Positions 37,301-52,300 of a stretch of DNA of 64,000 nt are shown here, one piece after another (the first letter of the stretch is position 1; each line of letters begins with the position of its first letter). The stretch is from positions 1,417,802 to 1,481,801 of the forward strand of contig JACDOX010000118.1 of NCBI GenBank assembly GCA_014549065.1, read 5' to 3'. Source of the stretch: Cardinalis cardinalis (lineage: Eukaryota > Chordata > Aves > Passeriformes > Cardinalidae). A program made the position numbers and the translations under genes. Below the pieces are notes generated by a model. That model was not told where the DNA came from, made no database searches, and worked only from the letters and a program-made list of their open reading frames with translations.

Positions 37301-40300
37301 AACTTCACGGCCATATTTTTTTACAATGAAATCAGATCTGAGACAAAAGTAGGCAATGTGAATGTGAACATTTAATCCAAATAATTTCCAAAGAAAGCAT
37401 GCTCAGTTGCCCTGAATATCAAATACACAAATAATAGAATTCCTACAAGGAAGCCTACTGACATAGTAAGAAACATCTTTTGAGTGCCTGATTTTAAACC
37501 CTGTTCTTGTAGGACAATACTTTTAATTTTGAATCCTTAAGACAAGCTTCTGCTGAAAGTAGTAGTAAGAGTTACTGAGAGGAATGTAAGTTAATTCTTA
37601 TACTTCATACAACTAAATTTTTAAACTATGACAGCTTTCTTCAAAGAGTTTTTTGAAAGTTTTTATTTTTTTCTAAACACCCAAATGAAATAGAAAAACC
37701 TAACTAGGGACTCCAATAAGCCTATAAACCCATATTTTTTGGTATTTAATGGCCATCCCACAAATAATAAATCAAGAATCTTTGTAGTTCAAGTACACTG
37801 CTGTTTGTGACCTGAAAGGCACCAAACACAGACATCCAGTCAAATAAAGTTTCAAACCTGAATAAAAGCAGATGTACATTTTGTTGGATCCCATAAAAAT
37901 TCAACTGCATTGAGCTGGCTTGGATTTGTCTTGATATCAATGACTCCAACAGACATTGGAATATCTATTAAAATAAGTAGCATATATTTCAGAAAAGTAA
38001 ACAACAAATGAACACTATAAATGAACTAATATAAAGTTACCATCACCACACACAGGTAGGATGGAAAAATGTGGGCTTTGGTGGCTTGACCAGTTTCTTA
38101 GNACTGATACAAAGAATCTTAGTAGATTTAACATACAAAGCGCTCAAGCTTTTGGGTGCTTTTTCATTCTCCTCCCCTGCTGCCACCCCTGAGGTTACGC
38201 ACCAAAAACGATCAAAGCACACAAAGTACAGAAACCATGTTGGCACTATTTTCACACAATCTAATAGAGAAAGTTACTTTTGTCTCTGTTTTCCTAATCA
38301 CTGCAACACTTAGCAATCAAAATCAGAAAGAATATTAAATGTCTATGGCTCAGAGCTGCTATCTTACTTTTACAGCACTTAAAATTTCAAAAGAACGTAG
38401 AAGTGGTAAGAACGTTTATATTCAAAACACACACTATGACAAAGCAGCATCCAGAAATCTGGTCTGTCCTTTTCCATCAGCCTCAGCATCAATGTGAACG
38501 TGATAAACTTAATTTGGTAAACTGAATTCCACACAGTGGCAGCAAACAGAAACAATTATACCTAAGTCGAGCAGTCTGTCCCCAGGGCGGTTCCACTTCC
38601 AACCCTCTAGCTGCTGGTGCTCTGTGTACTGCAACCTTCTGTCATGGAACACGACTCTTATAATGCTCTAACAAAGAAGAAAACAAGCCTGTGATGAGCC
38701 ACACAGTCACTACAGATAAAAGTACTAATCCATCCCAAAATAGCCACAGTGCTAATAAGTACATTACTTACAGCAAAAATTTGGCAAGCATCAGTATCCC
38801 AAAATATTCCAGAACACAGAAATAGAACTGAGCAGCAGGAGAGACTTGAAAATGTGGTAAAAATGCAAGGGAGAATTGCATCTGATTGGATACTCAAAAG
38901 GTCACTATGAATTACATACAGCGAACTGCACAACACTGGCAGCACAGTATCAACACTGTGTGGGCAACACCAAATTCTTTTAGAAGGAAACACCAAAGAT
39001 TTCATTTATTAAGAAAAGTGGTGAATATTACTTGATCATTCTTTCACTGGAAATTCTGTGAACTTGTACAGGACGTTTTAAGAAATGAAATGGAAAATTC
39101 TCTTCCTAGTACTTGTAAGANGTTTACAAAAACTCTATGATTTTACTTAATAGAGTTAAAAAGTTCCAAACTTTCTCAACTACTCTAGATGAAATATTCA
39201 TCCAGAACAACTACAACATGATTAATTTTATTCACCTAGAAGAAATTCTCTAACAACTGTTTTTGTGGGCAGTTTTGGTACTGCTAAATGAATCCACATA
39301 TAAAGCAATTTGTTACAAAAAAGCTAGAAAAATACTGTACACATTGACCGTTACCCAACAAATAGAATGTGGACAGATCTGCATATTTTTTTCCATTATT
39401 CTACAGTCTTCCTTGTATTAAGAGCAGCTGAAAGTATCCATAAAACCCAAGAACTTTTAAATGGAGCACCTCTTCAAGATGAATTGCATTTCCTTTGGTT
39501 TATTTCAAAGATAATGGAAAGCAAATGGGTGTGCATGTGTGTATGTACACGAACAAACACACACAAAGGCACCATTCCTTCTGCACTGCAAACTAGCACA
39601 TTTGGAACTTGGAAATATCTGTAGCCACCTTCACCTCCATGAAATTATTTCTTTGGTAAAATACTAGGATTCCAATATTTAATTGTCCAAAATGGAAAAT
39701 TCATTGATGCAGCATTACAATACCTTGCTATGGTAAAACTGACTTTTCTAAACTTTTACACTGCTTTGCCCTATTGTACCTACCAAATGACTAGAAAATT
39801 ACAGAAGAGTGACACCCAAGGCTACAAGGAAATAGCAGCTAAGGGGGCAAAACAGTCCACATGCTTATTACAGCAAGTCACCATTCCAGAACATAAAAAG
39901 TTTAATTACAGAACTCTCAAATCCCCCTTTTATGCTCATGCTTAACTCTTCCTGAAATGATCCCTAAAGAAGCATCCCACAGACAAATAAGAACAAGGTC
40001 TAGGACAATACAAGCAAGCCAAAGTTCACAAATTACACAGCCCAAAGCTGGCAGGTAAAGATTTAGCCTCCCACAGGCAGACTGTTCTGTTGCATTTATC
40101 AGCACCACCTTCAAAGTGACTTTAACTGAAGTTTTTCCCTTCTTTCCTAACACCTGAATAAGATTTTTTCAAGAATTCAATAAAAGCAATAATCATCAGG
40201 TGATTAAAAGAAAAATCCAAACCTCTCCATCAGCTCTTTTAATCATCTGTGCTCCAAATAGGTTAATTTTTCAGTTTGCCTCATTTTCATATTTCATAAA

Positions 40301-43300
40301 ATACCTCAGATCAACAGCACCTTCTACTAACACTGAAGCACAAGGAGACAAATCTGGAACTGAGGAAAGGGGCTCAGCTGTGGAACAAACTGCTCAACAA
40401 GCAGCAAAATTAGAGATCCATTCTCCTACGGATGAATCTCCAATACCCCACTGCTGCAAAACCCACAGGTTGGCTCCCTGTGTTTTCTGTAACACTTAAG
40501 AAACATGATCACAATACCTCCACTTTTATCTAAATGATCTTCTACCTTCCTCTCACCTCTCCTTATCACTTGAAATGGACAATGTGATGGCTCAGAAGAC
40601 ACTGGATACAAAATCTACAGACAACTCTCTTAAGCTTTGCATAAATACTTAGGTTTACAGCGCACACAAGTGTGCATTGGGTACTCATATATCCATACGT
40701 TTTTATTTTAAACATCACTGGTCCACACATTCTGACCAATACCTAGTGACAGACAGCAGGAAAAAAAAAATCATAAAATATACAGTCTCTAGTTTGTTAG
40801 TAACACTATCTAGTGAACTTAAATTCACCTTCACCAGTTTTCCATTGATCTCTGGTATGTCTCCAGCTTTCCGATTATCTAGCATCCGGATCTCATATGA
40901 CTGACCTTTAAAGAGAAAAAAATTGCATGGGTAAAAGAGCAAGAGCAAAAGGTTATTTTGTGTTTAATGCATTTAGATTAGCTTTTGCTTCACAGTACGC
41001 AAGGATACCAGTACCTGAAACTTGAGTGTGAGAGATCCAGATAGCAACATGCACTTCACACCACGCAAATTAACAAAACAAACTGACACTTTTTGGTCCC
41101 CTTAAAACTAGAGATATTTTCAAAGTTTAATTATTTAATTTTGTGTCAAGTGTAACTACTTGCTTCTCTACTTTTTCTGAAAACAAAACATTTCAAGGCT
41201 GAATTCCTTTCTTTTTTAAAACTGCTGAATGGCAACATACTGAGAACCATTAACTGGTCTTCCAAAACAAACTCATGTAGAGTTTTCATACTTTTTCCAA
41301 AACCTATGTACCATTCTCCCATGTTTAATTTTGTCCATATACCTGCTGCCTTTGTATGATTTTATGCTCTGTATGATTTCAGAGACATTAAAAGAGACAG
41401 TTACCATTTATATCAATATAAGCAAACCTATCTTTCCAGTGAATATGATAAACTGTTGTGCTTCAAAAGCAAAGCTTGTAGCAATTTATTTAATTACAAG
41501 GATTTTTTTCCTTCCAGAGTGAGCAGCACATATCCATTTGCAAAATCCTATTTCCCTAACTAAAACATAGGACCAAATAAATTTCAGCATCTTCGCTAAG
41601 ATGAAATGCAGTAAAATCATCACCTACACTGCTGATCAGGCTACCTNTATGGCCCAATGTATAGCACATTTAAGACATTCTGATATGTCCTACAAGGCAA
41701 NAACCCTGTGAATGAGCAAATAACTTCATCTCCTTTCACTCTTCACAGACTGATGTTACTTCCAACTATGGACCATTTCAGGTGGGTTTTTTTTGCTCAA
41801 ACACAATAAGCATATTTATGTATACACTCCACACATGTACAGGCTTTCCCTATCCAAGCAGCATGCGAGCATTGATACAGTCACTGATGACATAAATTCA
41901 TATGAAACAGATGTTCACCTGGTACAGCTGAGTAAATAATATATAATTCCTCCTCCTGTATTCAACAGGAGGGAATTTTTCCTGTTAGTGTGATTTGTTC
42001 TATTACCAGTGTTCTTCTATTCACACAGCTACAGCACATAAGTTCAACTATATTTAAAGTCAGCATTTCTTGGACCTGGCAATATTAACAAACTTTCTAA
42101 AATATTTCTCTGTTCTCGCTCAACATTTTTTTGGGGGGCGGGGGTAAGGAGGTGGGTGGAGAAAAAAATTCGGATTGTTTCCTCAAGAGTATGGCTAGCC
42201 TTTCATACAATACAATACAAAATAGTATTAAGACAGTAGATTTGATAAAGGTAAAAGTCAAAGAATAAGAGATTTGAAAATGTAAAAACAGCTCTGGAAA
42301 TTTTCAAGACAGAGGAATAGATACATTCAATTCTGGACATGTAGCTGCTCTGAAAGTGTAAAAAGCACCACAGCACTCACTTTTGTCATCCCTAGATAAG
42401 ACCTACATACACTACTTCCTCTGTTCTTTCCTGGAGAACAGCCAGAGGAGCAAGGTGACACAGGCGATGGACAGTAAGTGAATCCAGTGTGAACTAAATT
42501 CACACTGAACCTGTGGCAGCTTCATTCACAAAAATCCCAGAATGTTTAATTTTGGAAGGGACTTCTGGAGGCCATCTTTGGCAATTCCCCTGCTCAAGGC
42601 AAGGCCACCCACAGCCAAGCGCCCAGCACTAAGCCTGGCTGGTTTTAAGCGTCTCAAAAGATGCTCATTGAGACCATACCCCATAAGCTTCTTGGTAAAG
42701 ATCTCATGGAAGATATCAGCAAAACCCAAGAACTTACTGAAGGAAATCACTTGTAAACAATATCTACTACCCTCTCTTTGTCTACCAAGCCACCCAGTCC
42801 ATCAAAGATGTTTATCAAGCTGTCAAGCATGATATCCCCTTGGGAAATCTGTGCTGACTACTCCAGATGATCTTGTCTTTTATGTTCCAGGAAATGGTTA
42901 CCAGGAAACTCTGCTCCATCACTGTCCCAGGAAGCCTGTAGTTCACTGGGTCCTCCTTTTTGAAGATCAGAGCAACATTAGCTTTGATGTAGTCTCTAGC
43001 ACCTCTCCTAGTCACCAAGATCATTCAAAGACTACTAATGGTGGCCTCACAGTGACACAGGCCATTGCCCTCAGCACTTGTGGGTGCTTCCCATCAAGAC
43101 CTGTGGATTTACGTACGTTCAGTTTGCTTAAGTATTCCCTGATCTGTTCTTCTTTCACCAAGGGTACATACTCCTTGCTTCAGACTTTCCCCTCATCTCT
43201 AAGGTCTGGGATTCCTAAAGACCAGTGATAGCAGAAAAGACTGAGCCCAAGAAGGCATTCAGTACCTCAGCCTTTTCAGTGGCCCATGTCACCATGGCCA

Positions 43301-46300
43301 ACGTCCTGTTCAGCAGGGGGCCCACTTCAATGGTCTTCCTCTTGCTATTTATGTACTTACACAAGACCACCTTGCTTTTGACATTACTCACCAGATGCAG
43401 TTCCAGCTGAACTTTGGCTTTCCTGACCGCACCCCTGCAGGCTCGAACAGCATCTCTATACTCCTCTCAGGTTACCCCTGCTTCTACATTCTGTATGCCT
43501 GTCTTTTGTATTCGATTCCCTTGCTTACCCATGCAAGCCTCCTGCCACTTTTGCCTGACTTACTGTTCATTCGGATTTGCTGCACTTGAGTTTGGAGGAG
43601 CTAATCCTTGAATGTTAACCAGCTATCTTGGGCCCCTCTTCCCTCCAGGACTCTACTCTCTTGAAGTTCAAAGATGTGATCTTGGTCTTCTGCCCTGCTT
43701 CTTCCTCTCAGGATCATAAAGTCCACCATCTTGAAGGCAAAGAAGCCTGACTGACCTTGATACTCACAACCCCAATGAGCCTTTCCCTGTTTCATAAGGT
43801 ACAGCAGAGCCATTCTCTACCACTTGGATCAGGAAGCTGTCAATCAGCACTTTCCAGTCACACCTTGCTGTACTGTCATGCAGGAGACATCAGGGTGCTT
43901 GAGGTCCTCCTACAAGGACCATAGCCTGTGAATGTGAGGCTACTTCCAGCTCTTCAAGAAACGTCTCATCTACCTGTTCATCCTGGTCAGGTGGCCTACA
44001 GCAGTGGCATATCCACTACAATGTCATCCATATGACATGATCCATCAATAATCCTTACTCATAAGATCTCAACATCACCTATCCCTAGGCAGAACCCAAG
44101 ACATTCCGGCTGTTCTCCCACATAATGCTTAACCTCCCCTCCCTTAAGAGCTAACATCCCCAGACTGTAACGTGGCACTTTGTAAGTCATCTCACCATCA
44201 AACTGTGATCCCAAATCACACAGATGTCTTAAATCCTTGTGCTTACTTCCTATGCTGCTTGCACTACTGACATGTGTGCCCTTCAGAGGCATCTCACCAG
44301 GCTGACTTACCACAAAGGGCTTTGCTGTTTCCTTGGAATCATGCTCTGCAGGCATTTACTTGCTCATAACCAAATGCTGGAGATGACTCTGTTCAAGCCT
44401 CCTTTTGTTGATGCTGCATTCCCTTTCATGCTCTTTGCTTATCAGCCATGGCCATCACTCCCTCACAGTGCTGCTGTCAGTCACTCCCTCCCTCACTGTT
44501 CCCACTTCAAAGCCCTTTTTACCATGTCAGCCACAAGCTGGCTAAGATACCTCCACTGCCTTTTCCAAGCTGGATCCCATCTCTCCCAAGCAGTTCTCTG
44601 CATTCACAGAACTCCAAGCTTTGCTGCACTGTGTAAACCAACCCAAAGAATGCATCCCTTTTAAAAGCAATTCTCTTCCATACCACTTCTGCTGTTCCAT
44701 ATACATCTAGCTGAGCAGCAGCCAACCCAAAACACTGTCCCACAACTCCAGTATGTTTCCAATGGACCCATTTAACAGATTTCACAGTTAAGAACCCTGC
44801 AAACCCCTGAACAACCAACTATCATCACTCCAAGATCTGAACTTTTATTAGAGTCAGCTTCAGCTGAACATCTAATCACATTAAATATTCCATCAGAGTC
44901 TACTGAGATTTACAGTCAAATTCCACAAGACAAAGAAAGCTGAACTACATGAAGGATTGGAGATCCTAGGGCTTTAGAGCCAGAGGAGGGATTGGAGATC
45001 CTAGGGCTTTAGAGTCAGAGGAGGGGGAAGAAGAGGTGGGAAGTTATGAAGCCATTTATATGATCCAAAACAAATGATAAATGATTTTGAGTTCAGAATC
45101 CTAGCTGGCTAAACTTAGGACACCAATGTAATTCTCAATGTAANCCTCCTCAGAGGAAGGTTTTATCATACGGCAATGACTACATTCAGATTATTCTACC
45201 CAGCAGTCAGTGGTCTCTCTAGGAAAAAAAATTTCATGCGAATTAAAACCCAGGAAAAAAGGACAAAAAACCCAGTATGATTCACATGAAGTATTTATCT
45301 AGTTAATTTCTGACAAATGTAGACAAACTCCAAAGGTAACAGCACTTGTGATTGTGTTTAAACATAATACAGTTCTGGACAGACATGGCTGGCTAATTTA
45401 AGAGCAATTACAGTAGTTCCTTTTGCGCAACACCTCAGGGACTGACATTTTAACATTTATTATGACTTTTGAGAGCTGTTTGTCTGTACCTCATGCATAT
45501 ATCCAATTAACTTGTTCTTATCAATCAAATTTAAACAGAAATGCCAAATTAGTCACGAATTTTCAGTTGTGACTGCCTGAAACATCTCCTAAAAGGTCTG
45601 TTGGCTTGATTTTATTGGGGGATGAAAAGAGGCAACACACAACAGGAAAAAAAAAACAGAACCGAACCAACAAAGGAAGAAAGACACCACCCCTACCAGA
45701 ATCCAAAGGGAAAGTAACACCATACTATAGCTGTGAGCCTAAAAACTGGACAAAAAGACTACTATAGGCAAGGCATCCTTACAACCTCAATGTCCACAAC
45801 CTCATTTCTGACAAGCATTTACTTTGGATATAGACACACACGTATCAAAACATTAAATAACACTCCAGTTTCAGACTTGCACCAGAAGCTTCATTCACAC
45901 ACACATACCAACCTTGATTCAAGTATGTGAGAGTTTCATCATATAATTTTACTGCTGGAGATGTTGCAGCACACATAACATACTGGAAAGGTGGATGTTT
46001 GGTCTCATTTTCTTGTGGAAGGCTGGAATCTTCCTGTTTGAAAATAGGCAGCGCCAAAACATCACTGAAAAGAAAAAAACCAGACAATTTTGAGACTGTT
46101 GGCCCTGTTTTGATTGAAATTAAAGAAAAAAAGTTATCTGTGACTTAGAAAACCCCACAATGAAATACATACAGAATTTTGTTACTCATTTTATTAGTAA
46201 AATCTATATGAGTAGTATCAAAAACGTTTTCCACCAGAACTTTAGGCTAGGATACATAAACAATACCATGGGACTTAAGCAGACAAACAATTTTGCTGAT

Positions 46301-49300
46301 GCTTTGAAAATCTAAACTTTGTTTCCTGTCTCCACTTAAAAAATTCAGCTCTCTCTTAACTTTTCACCTGTCAACACAGCCAAGCTTGCCTAATAAACAT
46401 GCAAATGAATGCAAGGTTTTAATTTTCTTGTTTGGAATTTCCCAAATTTGTATTTGTATTTGTTTGTATTTCCCAAAGTGAGCTACCTACACTGTGAAAG
46501 TATCTCTCTCGTCATTTAGCACCATTATGTCTAAGCTATTAATTCTGTTGGCATTCTCAAGCTTTTCTTAGGCTTTGGCACACTGATTAGCTCAAAAATG
46601 ATTAAGCAGCAGATTCACAAAACATAAGCTATAAGAAGTTTATGCCAGGATTTACTTCACTTATCTATGATGCATAACCACCAGAAAAACTTTAGAAATG
46701 CTACATTTCTACAGAATAAAGAGCAATCCATGCTGTCCACAAGCTGTGGTAAGAGATACAGCTTCACCACAAGCAGCAAACACGTTTTCTGCTTCCTACA
46801 GAAATTAGTAATAATCTTCCTTGTATACAGAAATCCTTCATAAATTAGGTTTTTGGGAGCTTTTCTTGACGGGATTTTTGTTCATGATGACATCATCTGC
46901 ATATCCACGCAACTTTCTTTAAAAATGCTTCTAATATGAATTAAGATCTCACACTACCTCACCCGGTCACTTAGCTTTTAACATGTATCTTGTTTGTATC
47001 TCTTGCACTGATCTCAAACATGGATTTAATATATTTTGTAAAACAGTTATAAATGCCAGTATTGCACAACTATTTGTAGGTTGTACACTAAAATTTTTGA
47101 AGTAGAACTGTTTTTTTACTGTTCCTTATTTCTGCAAGAGTCTCCTTTATTTAAAGAAAAATATATTAATTGCTCTTGAATTCCAGTTCATATCTGAAGA
47201 ATCAAAAAAGTATATCATAATAAATTCAAAAAATGAAATGACAGCCAATATTTTCATGTCACACTGGCTTAGAATGTAAGACTTGGTCTGCTTAAGTCTT
47301 AGATATGCAGAGTACAGGTGGGGCACCCCAACTTTTTTTCAGAGCAAGTGCCACATTCTGTTAGGGATGTTACTCCCTGGGCTACCTGGAAGACATTATA
47401 CTGACAAGAAAATATTTATGAAGGGTGAAAAAGTCTAAGAAATTTGTCTATGCCTTGGAGAGACTGTACCGTGTCTCCCCAAAAAGAGACCAAAAAAAGA
47501 CACCCAGGTTTCCTTTCACTAAGAAGAAACCACAGGAGATGCTACAAAGACTGATCTAAGCAGTACACTGCCCAAAAAAGCATTACAAGCTTACTGAACC
47601 GTGTCCTAGCTACTCCTGACGCCACCTCCTCTAACTGCAGCCCAGAGAATTAAGTAAGTTATAAAGGAAAATGTGAAATAACCACTTAAAAGAAGTGGAC
47701 ACCCTTAAAAGAGTTTTCTCATACAGAGACAAGGATCCATGAACAGGACAGCAAAATCCATAGACGGGCGAGTGCTCCCTGAGGATGACTCAGAAGAAAC
47801 AGAAGGAAGGAGCTGCTTCAAGCCCGGATGTCATCAGGAGGGCAGCACGAGCAGCCCAACACAAGAGGGAGTGCCGTGACAGCGACAAGCAGAGGGAAGC
47901 AAGCTCTCAAGACAGGACTGCTGCACCAGGAATCCACGCTCACCACACACTTCAGCACCCAAAACACAAGTGCCATTATGAGGAGGAACTTTAATATGGC
48001 AAGAACATGGAAACAAGGGCAATGTTTAAAATACACACGAGTCAAAGTGCAACCAAGGCATGAGAAGTACCTCATCAAATAAATTACCTGTAATTCTTGA
48101 CTAAGTTCTGCAGCACTTGCCTTCACATAACACACAAGATTAAAGAGAAGTCTTCTGTGTATTCATGAAAAATATCTTTAAAGCCTTCATTTTCTACTCA
48201 CAATTTGAAGTTTAAAATGTAGTTGGTCTGGCTTAAGAAAGTGTGATGTGGGGTTAATGAATTCGCTAAGAGACTTTGCATTGGAAGCCTACAAATACAC
48301 CAATTTAGGCAGCTTTAAACCAGCTTTTGCTAATACTTACAAAGCATAATGACTAACTGCCACTGCAGAAGAAGAAGGAAAAATAAAGAAATCCAGCTCT
48401 ACAACCCTACAATTTAGCTGTAAAGAGAGCACAATGTTCATTCTTAAATGCCACCATTCCAAAAAACACTCCAGAAGACAGCAAAAAGCAAATTTTTCCT
48501 ATAAAACTCTTCTGAGTACTAGTACATTCCAAAGGAAAAGACAAGCCAATACAATGTAAACTCCTTCCTAGACCATCTTTAAATAAATACCATTTAACTA
48601 ATATTTTGATTCATTCACTGGCAAAGAATGAAATATTGGTGGTTTTTGCATTTCAATGTACAACCTTTCCCCATCTAAAAACAGATTAAAGCTGCAATTA
48701 AAACAGTCAATAAGGTATGAGTAAAGTATTTCAAATTAAGACCTGCAGGATCAGTTTAAATAAGCTAGATTTCTAGTGACAAGCTAGAAATTATCTAAAT
48801 TTCTAGCTAAATTTCACACCGGCAAGCATTTTCTGCAAAATAAAAACTCACTGCCGCACAGGTGAAGAAAAGATGCAAAGACTGCTCACAATGGGAAACC
48901 AAATGGAAAACAGAAACTTAATATTTTTAATAGTGCTCTTTACTTAAGCTAAAGGTGATAAACTGCATGTAACATATGCTATTGCATCAATCACATTACC
49001 AGAAACTAGGGAGATGCTAAATCAGTCTTTTTACCACCTCTAATCTTATACTGATTCTATTTTAACACCCAACAACAACAAAAACCAATAAAAAAAAAAC
49101 CATAAAGAAATCCCACAAACACAATACAGAGAACAGATCAACCTTGTCAGTTCCAGCCTTTTTCCTCTCAGACCCCCATTACAATTTCTGCATTTATGAG
49201 CCAATGTCTCAATAGAACAAAACATCTGCCCACAGTCAAGCCCTGGCAGCCCCCTTGCTTACATATACTTATGTAGGCATCCTTCAGTCATCTTCTTACT

Positions 49301-52300
49301 CACCCGGTGAAATCTTGGTTTTGCTAGACCAGTACAGATCAGAGACAGGGATTTGTAGCGCCAGCTTTGTTAAAGTTATTTCACACAGCAAAGAACCTAA
49401 ACTTAAAGTTCTTACCTAAACTGAAGTGCCCACTGGCAGAGCAGCCCAGATGGAGGAAAAGGCAAGCATTCCGAAATAGCTACTGCTGAAATTATTTCAG
49501 AGTACAGGAGAACAGAGAGCTTGAAGAGACTGATTCTGTTGCTTTTTTGTCATTATTAACTTTTGATCTTGTGAAGTAAAGACTCATTTACTTCACTTCT
49601 CTCATTTAAGTGAACTTTAGAACTACAAGCAAGCTGATGTATGGGTGAGTAGCAGGAAGGACAAGTAGCATCTTTTGTTATATTTTCTGATATCATTTGA
49701 TAAAGTCTATCTAGCAGGGTTTACTCTCCTGATGGAAGGAACTCCAAGACCAAATTTTTGAAACTATTAGCTCTAGTAAGAAAAGTCTTATCTCAGTTCC
49801 TCAGCATGTGTTATCTAAAGCATTCAAATGAAAGGCATTCTTTTCTTCCTATACGGAGGAGGAAAATTTACCCAGACAACCACCCAACAGATACAGTCTT
49901 CATTACATCCAAATGCAGGCAGCAAATCTATCCTCCAACACAAGTCTTAGCTACTTATGCTACAGAGGTGCATACATGAAACATCATCATACAAAAGCAG
50001 GAAGGCTTAGAAGAAGAAGCAAGGTGAATGCTACCACTTGAACTAAAGCATCCAGTGAGATACAGCACATGTGAGAAGTTGTCCTATGTCATGTACCCTA
50101 GATGAACATAGTACAAAAAACCAAGAAAAATGTAATTTATATGCCCCATGCTTGTGAAATGTGTTTGTAAGCCTTCAAAATCACCTTCCTTAAAAATTTA
50201 AAACCTTCTTTCCACACATTGTCCAAAGCATTTTAAAAAAAAGCCTAACACACACATATTAAAAAACCCACCCTAATAATAATAATAGGGTCAAAAAATA
50301 AATGAAGAACTTCCCGTCCTTACAAGAACAGGAACTACTCTGTCAACAAAATTCAAACTGATGTTCCACCAATCATCTGCCTTATCTATCTTCTGGATTG
50401 TATGTATACTTTTGGGTGTGAGTACTAAAGCATTCCAAGGCCTTTTGAAACTTTAAAGTGTGTTTTTTACGAGGACAAATACCTTTAGGAAAAATTTTTC
50501 TCAAGCAGTCTTTGAACTAAGAGTTATGATCTCAAGGCCAAGCTCTGAACTGTTCAGAGGTATGAGCAAGCCATAGGAAAATGTAAGGCAATGGGAGACC
50601 TGGTACTTCCTAACACCCCCTATGCCCACAAAAGCAAGTCTGATGGGGGGAAAGACCCCTGGAATTAATTTCTGGGAAACAACCTTCTCTGCAGCAGCTG
50701 TCCAAGAAATCCAGCACATGAGAAACAGGTGCAAATGTAATGCTGTTCCTGGGAATCCCACAGACCATCACACAGAAACTCAGATGGAGGAAGGCTTCAG
50801 TTTAAGGGGAGTCTGGCACAAAATACACAAAACCACCAATCAAAGAAAGAAGAAAATGCCAACAACACAACCTGTGTCCTTCCTACCAAGAAAAAGGAGT
50901 AAAAATATTCACCATGACAAATCTACACAGGGAGGTCAGGTAGCTGCTCTCACTTGCAGCAGCCTCCAGTACAGATGGCTCCTACACAGGAGAATGCCTG
51001 AAGAGCACATGAAGGGCTCTGCTCTCAATCTGCTATGTCCATCCAACATTAGAGGTGACAGCAGAACAGAGAAGACAGTTCTGCACTTTGAAGTCTTTCC
51101 CTTAAAAATTAAACTGGCCCCTGACTTTTTGTAACGTATTCACACACTCAACTTGGAAGAAAACAACAACAAAAAAACTGAAACCCAAGCCAATGTAAAT
51201 GATCTAGAATATGAGGTTTATCTTTCAACATGTTTTATCTGTGGCAACAGAACAAGGAAGCTTCGGTTTATGGACACACTTTTCCTTCAAATGCCTATTT
51301 CCTCACAGGTATTTACTTATTGGTGTGCTCGCACAAAGAATCCAGCTCCAACTCTAATCAGCACCTGACATTTTATTTTAGAGTCTACATGCGAGTGAAA
51401 ATTATTTTTTCTACAGTGCAAATGTATAAAAAAATAGAACAGACCACTAAAACAGAAGCTTTGTAATGTATTCTGTAGAAAACACTTTGTACATCTAAAA
51501 AAGCAGAAAAAAAAAATCAGGATAGCATCAGCAAAGATTGCTCTTTCAAAAATCCAATATAACCAGCAGTAGAGTCTCAAAAGAGTGGGAGACATTAGGG
51601 GGAACATAAACAGCAATTCATCTGTCATAATGTAACAGCAGCCAAAACCAGGGCCTGAATAGGATAACTCTTTTTTGGTTTTGCCCAGCAATTATGAAGT
51701 TAAGGCAGTAACTGTCATGACCCAATCACGTTTATTGGAAGCTAAAAAGGCTGTCAGGGACACAAAAGCTGTTAGAAGACAACACTCTCCCTTTCTCCTC
51801 CTGAAAAGAGAGCTCTAAGTTGTCAGACAACATTTCCTGACTGACCATCTCAGAGTTCCTTCAGCCTGAACTGTGCTGGAGAGGTTGGTACACAAAGTGC
51901 CCTCACCAGCCAAGGCTCTCCCCACCACAGTGAGGAGACAAGACTGAAGACTGCATTAGGCTTGCCCTCTTTTCAACCAAGGCAGCACAAAGCCACATTC
52001 TCGAAAGACACTTAAGTGTTTGGGAGATGCAGCACAGTCAAACTGACTTGATTCTCTAGAAATGGAGGATGGCCTGGATGTATTTTCATACAGTCTTTTG
52101 TAGAGACTTCCATTTCAGAACCAGAAGTCATTCTTTTTTATTTAGTCTGATGAACTTCAGGTTTTGACCTACAAATATGTACCAAAAGAGCTACTCTTGA
52201 AATAATGTTCAAGTTCCCCATGACAGGGTTGAATTGTACCACTACAAGCACCACTGGAACTGCAAGCATTTAATAAATCCATACACTAAGCTTTCACATT

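Larger units (their letters stand above)
40906..45912 (-). other. UBP1 intron 2 (5.0 kb), contains a CR1 LINE
   Basis: The intron between coding exons 2 and 3. About 2.2 kb of it is a degraded CR1 copy; it also holds a 35 bp tandem duplication at 44954-45023. Confidence 0.75.

Noticed and set aside
44239..44664. 141-codon plus-strand ORF
   Set aside because: It is the antisense of the CR1 5' region on the minus strand.
47785..48135. Cluster of ORFs on both strands in UBP1 intron 1
   Set aside because: Overlapping frames without recognisable domain; locally higher GC explains the openness. A nearby AP-1 site alone does not support an alternative promoter.
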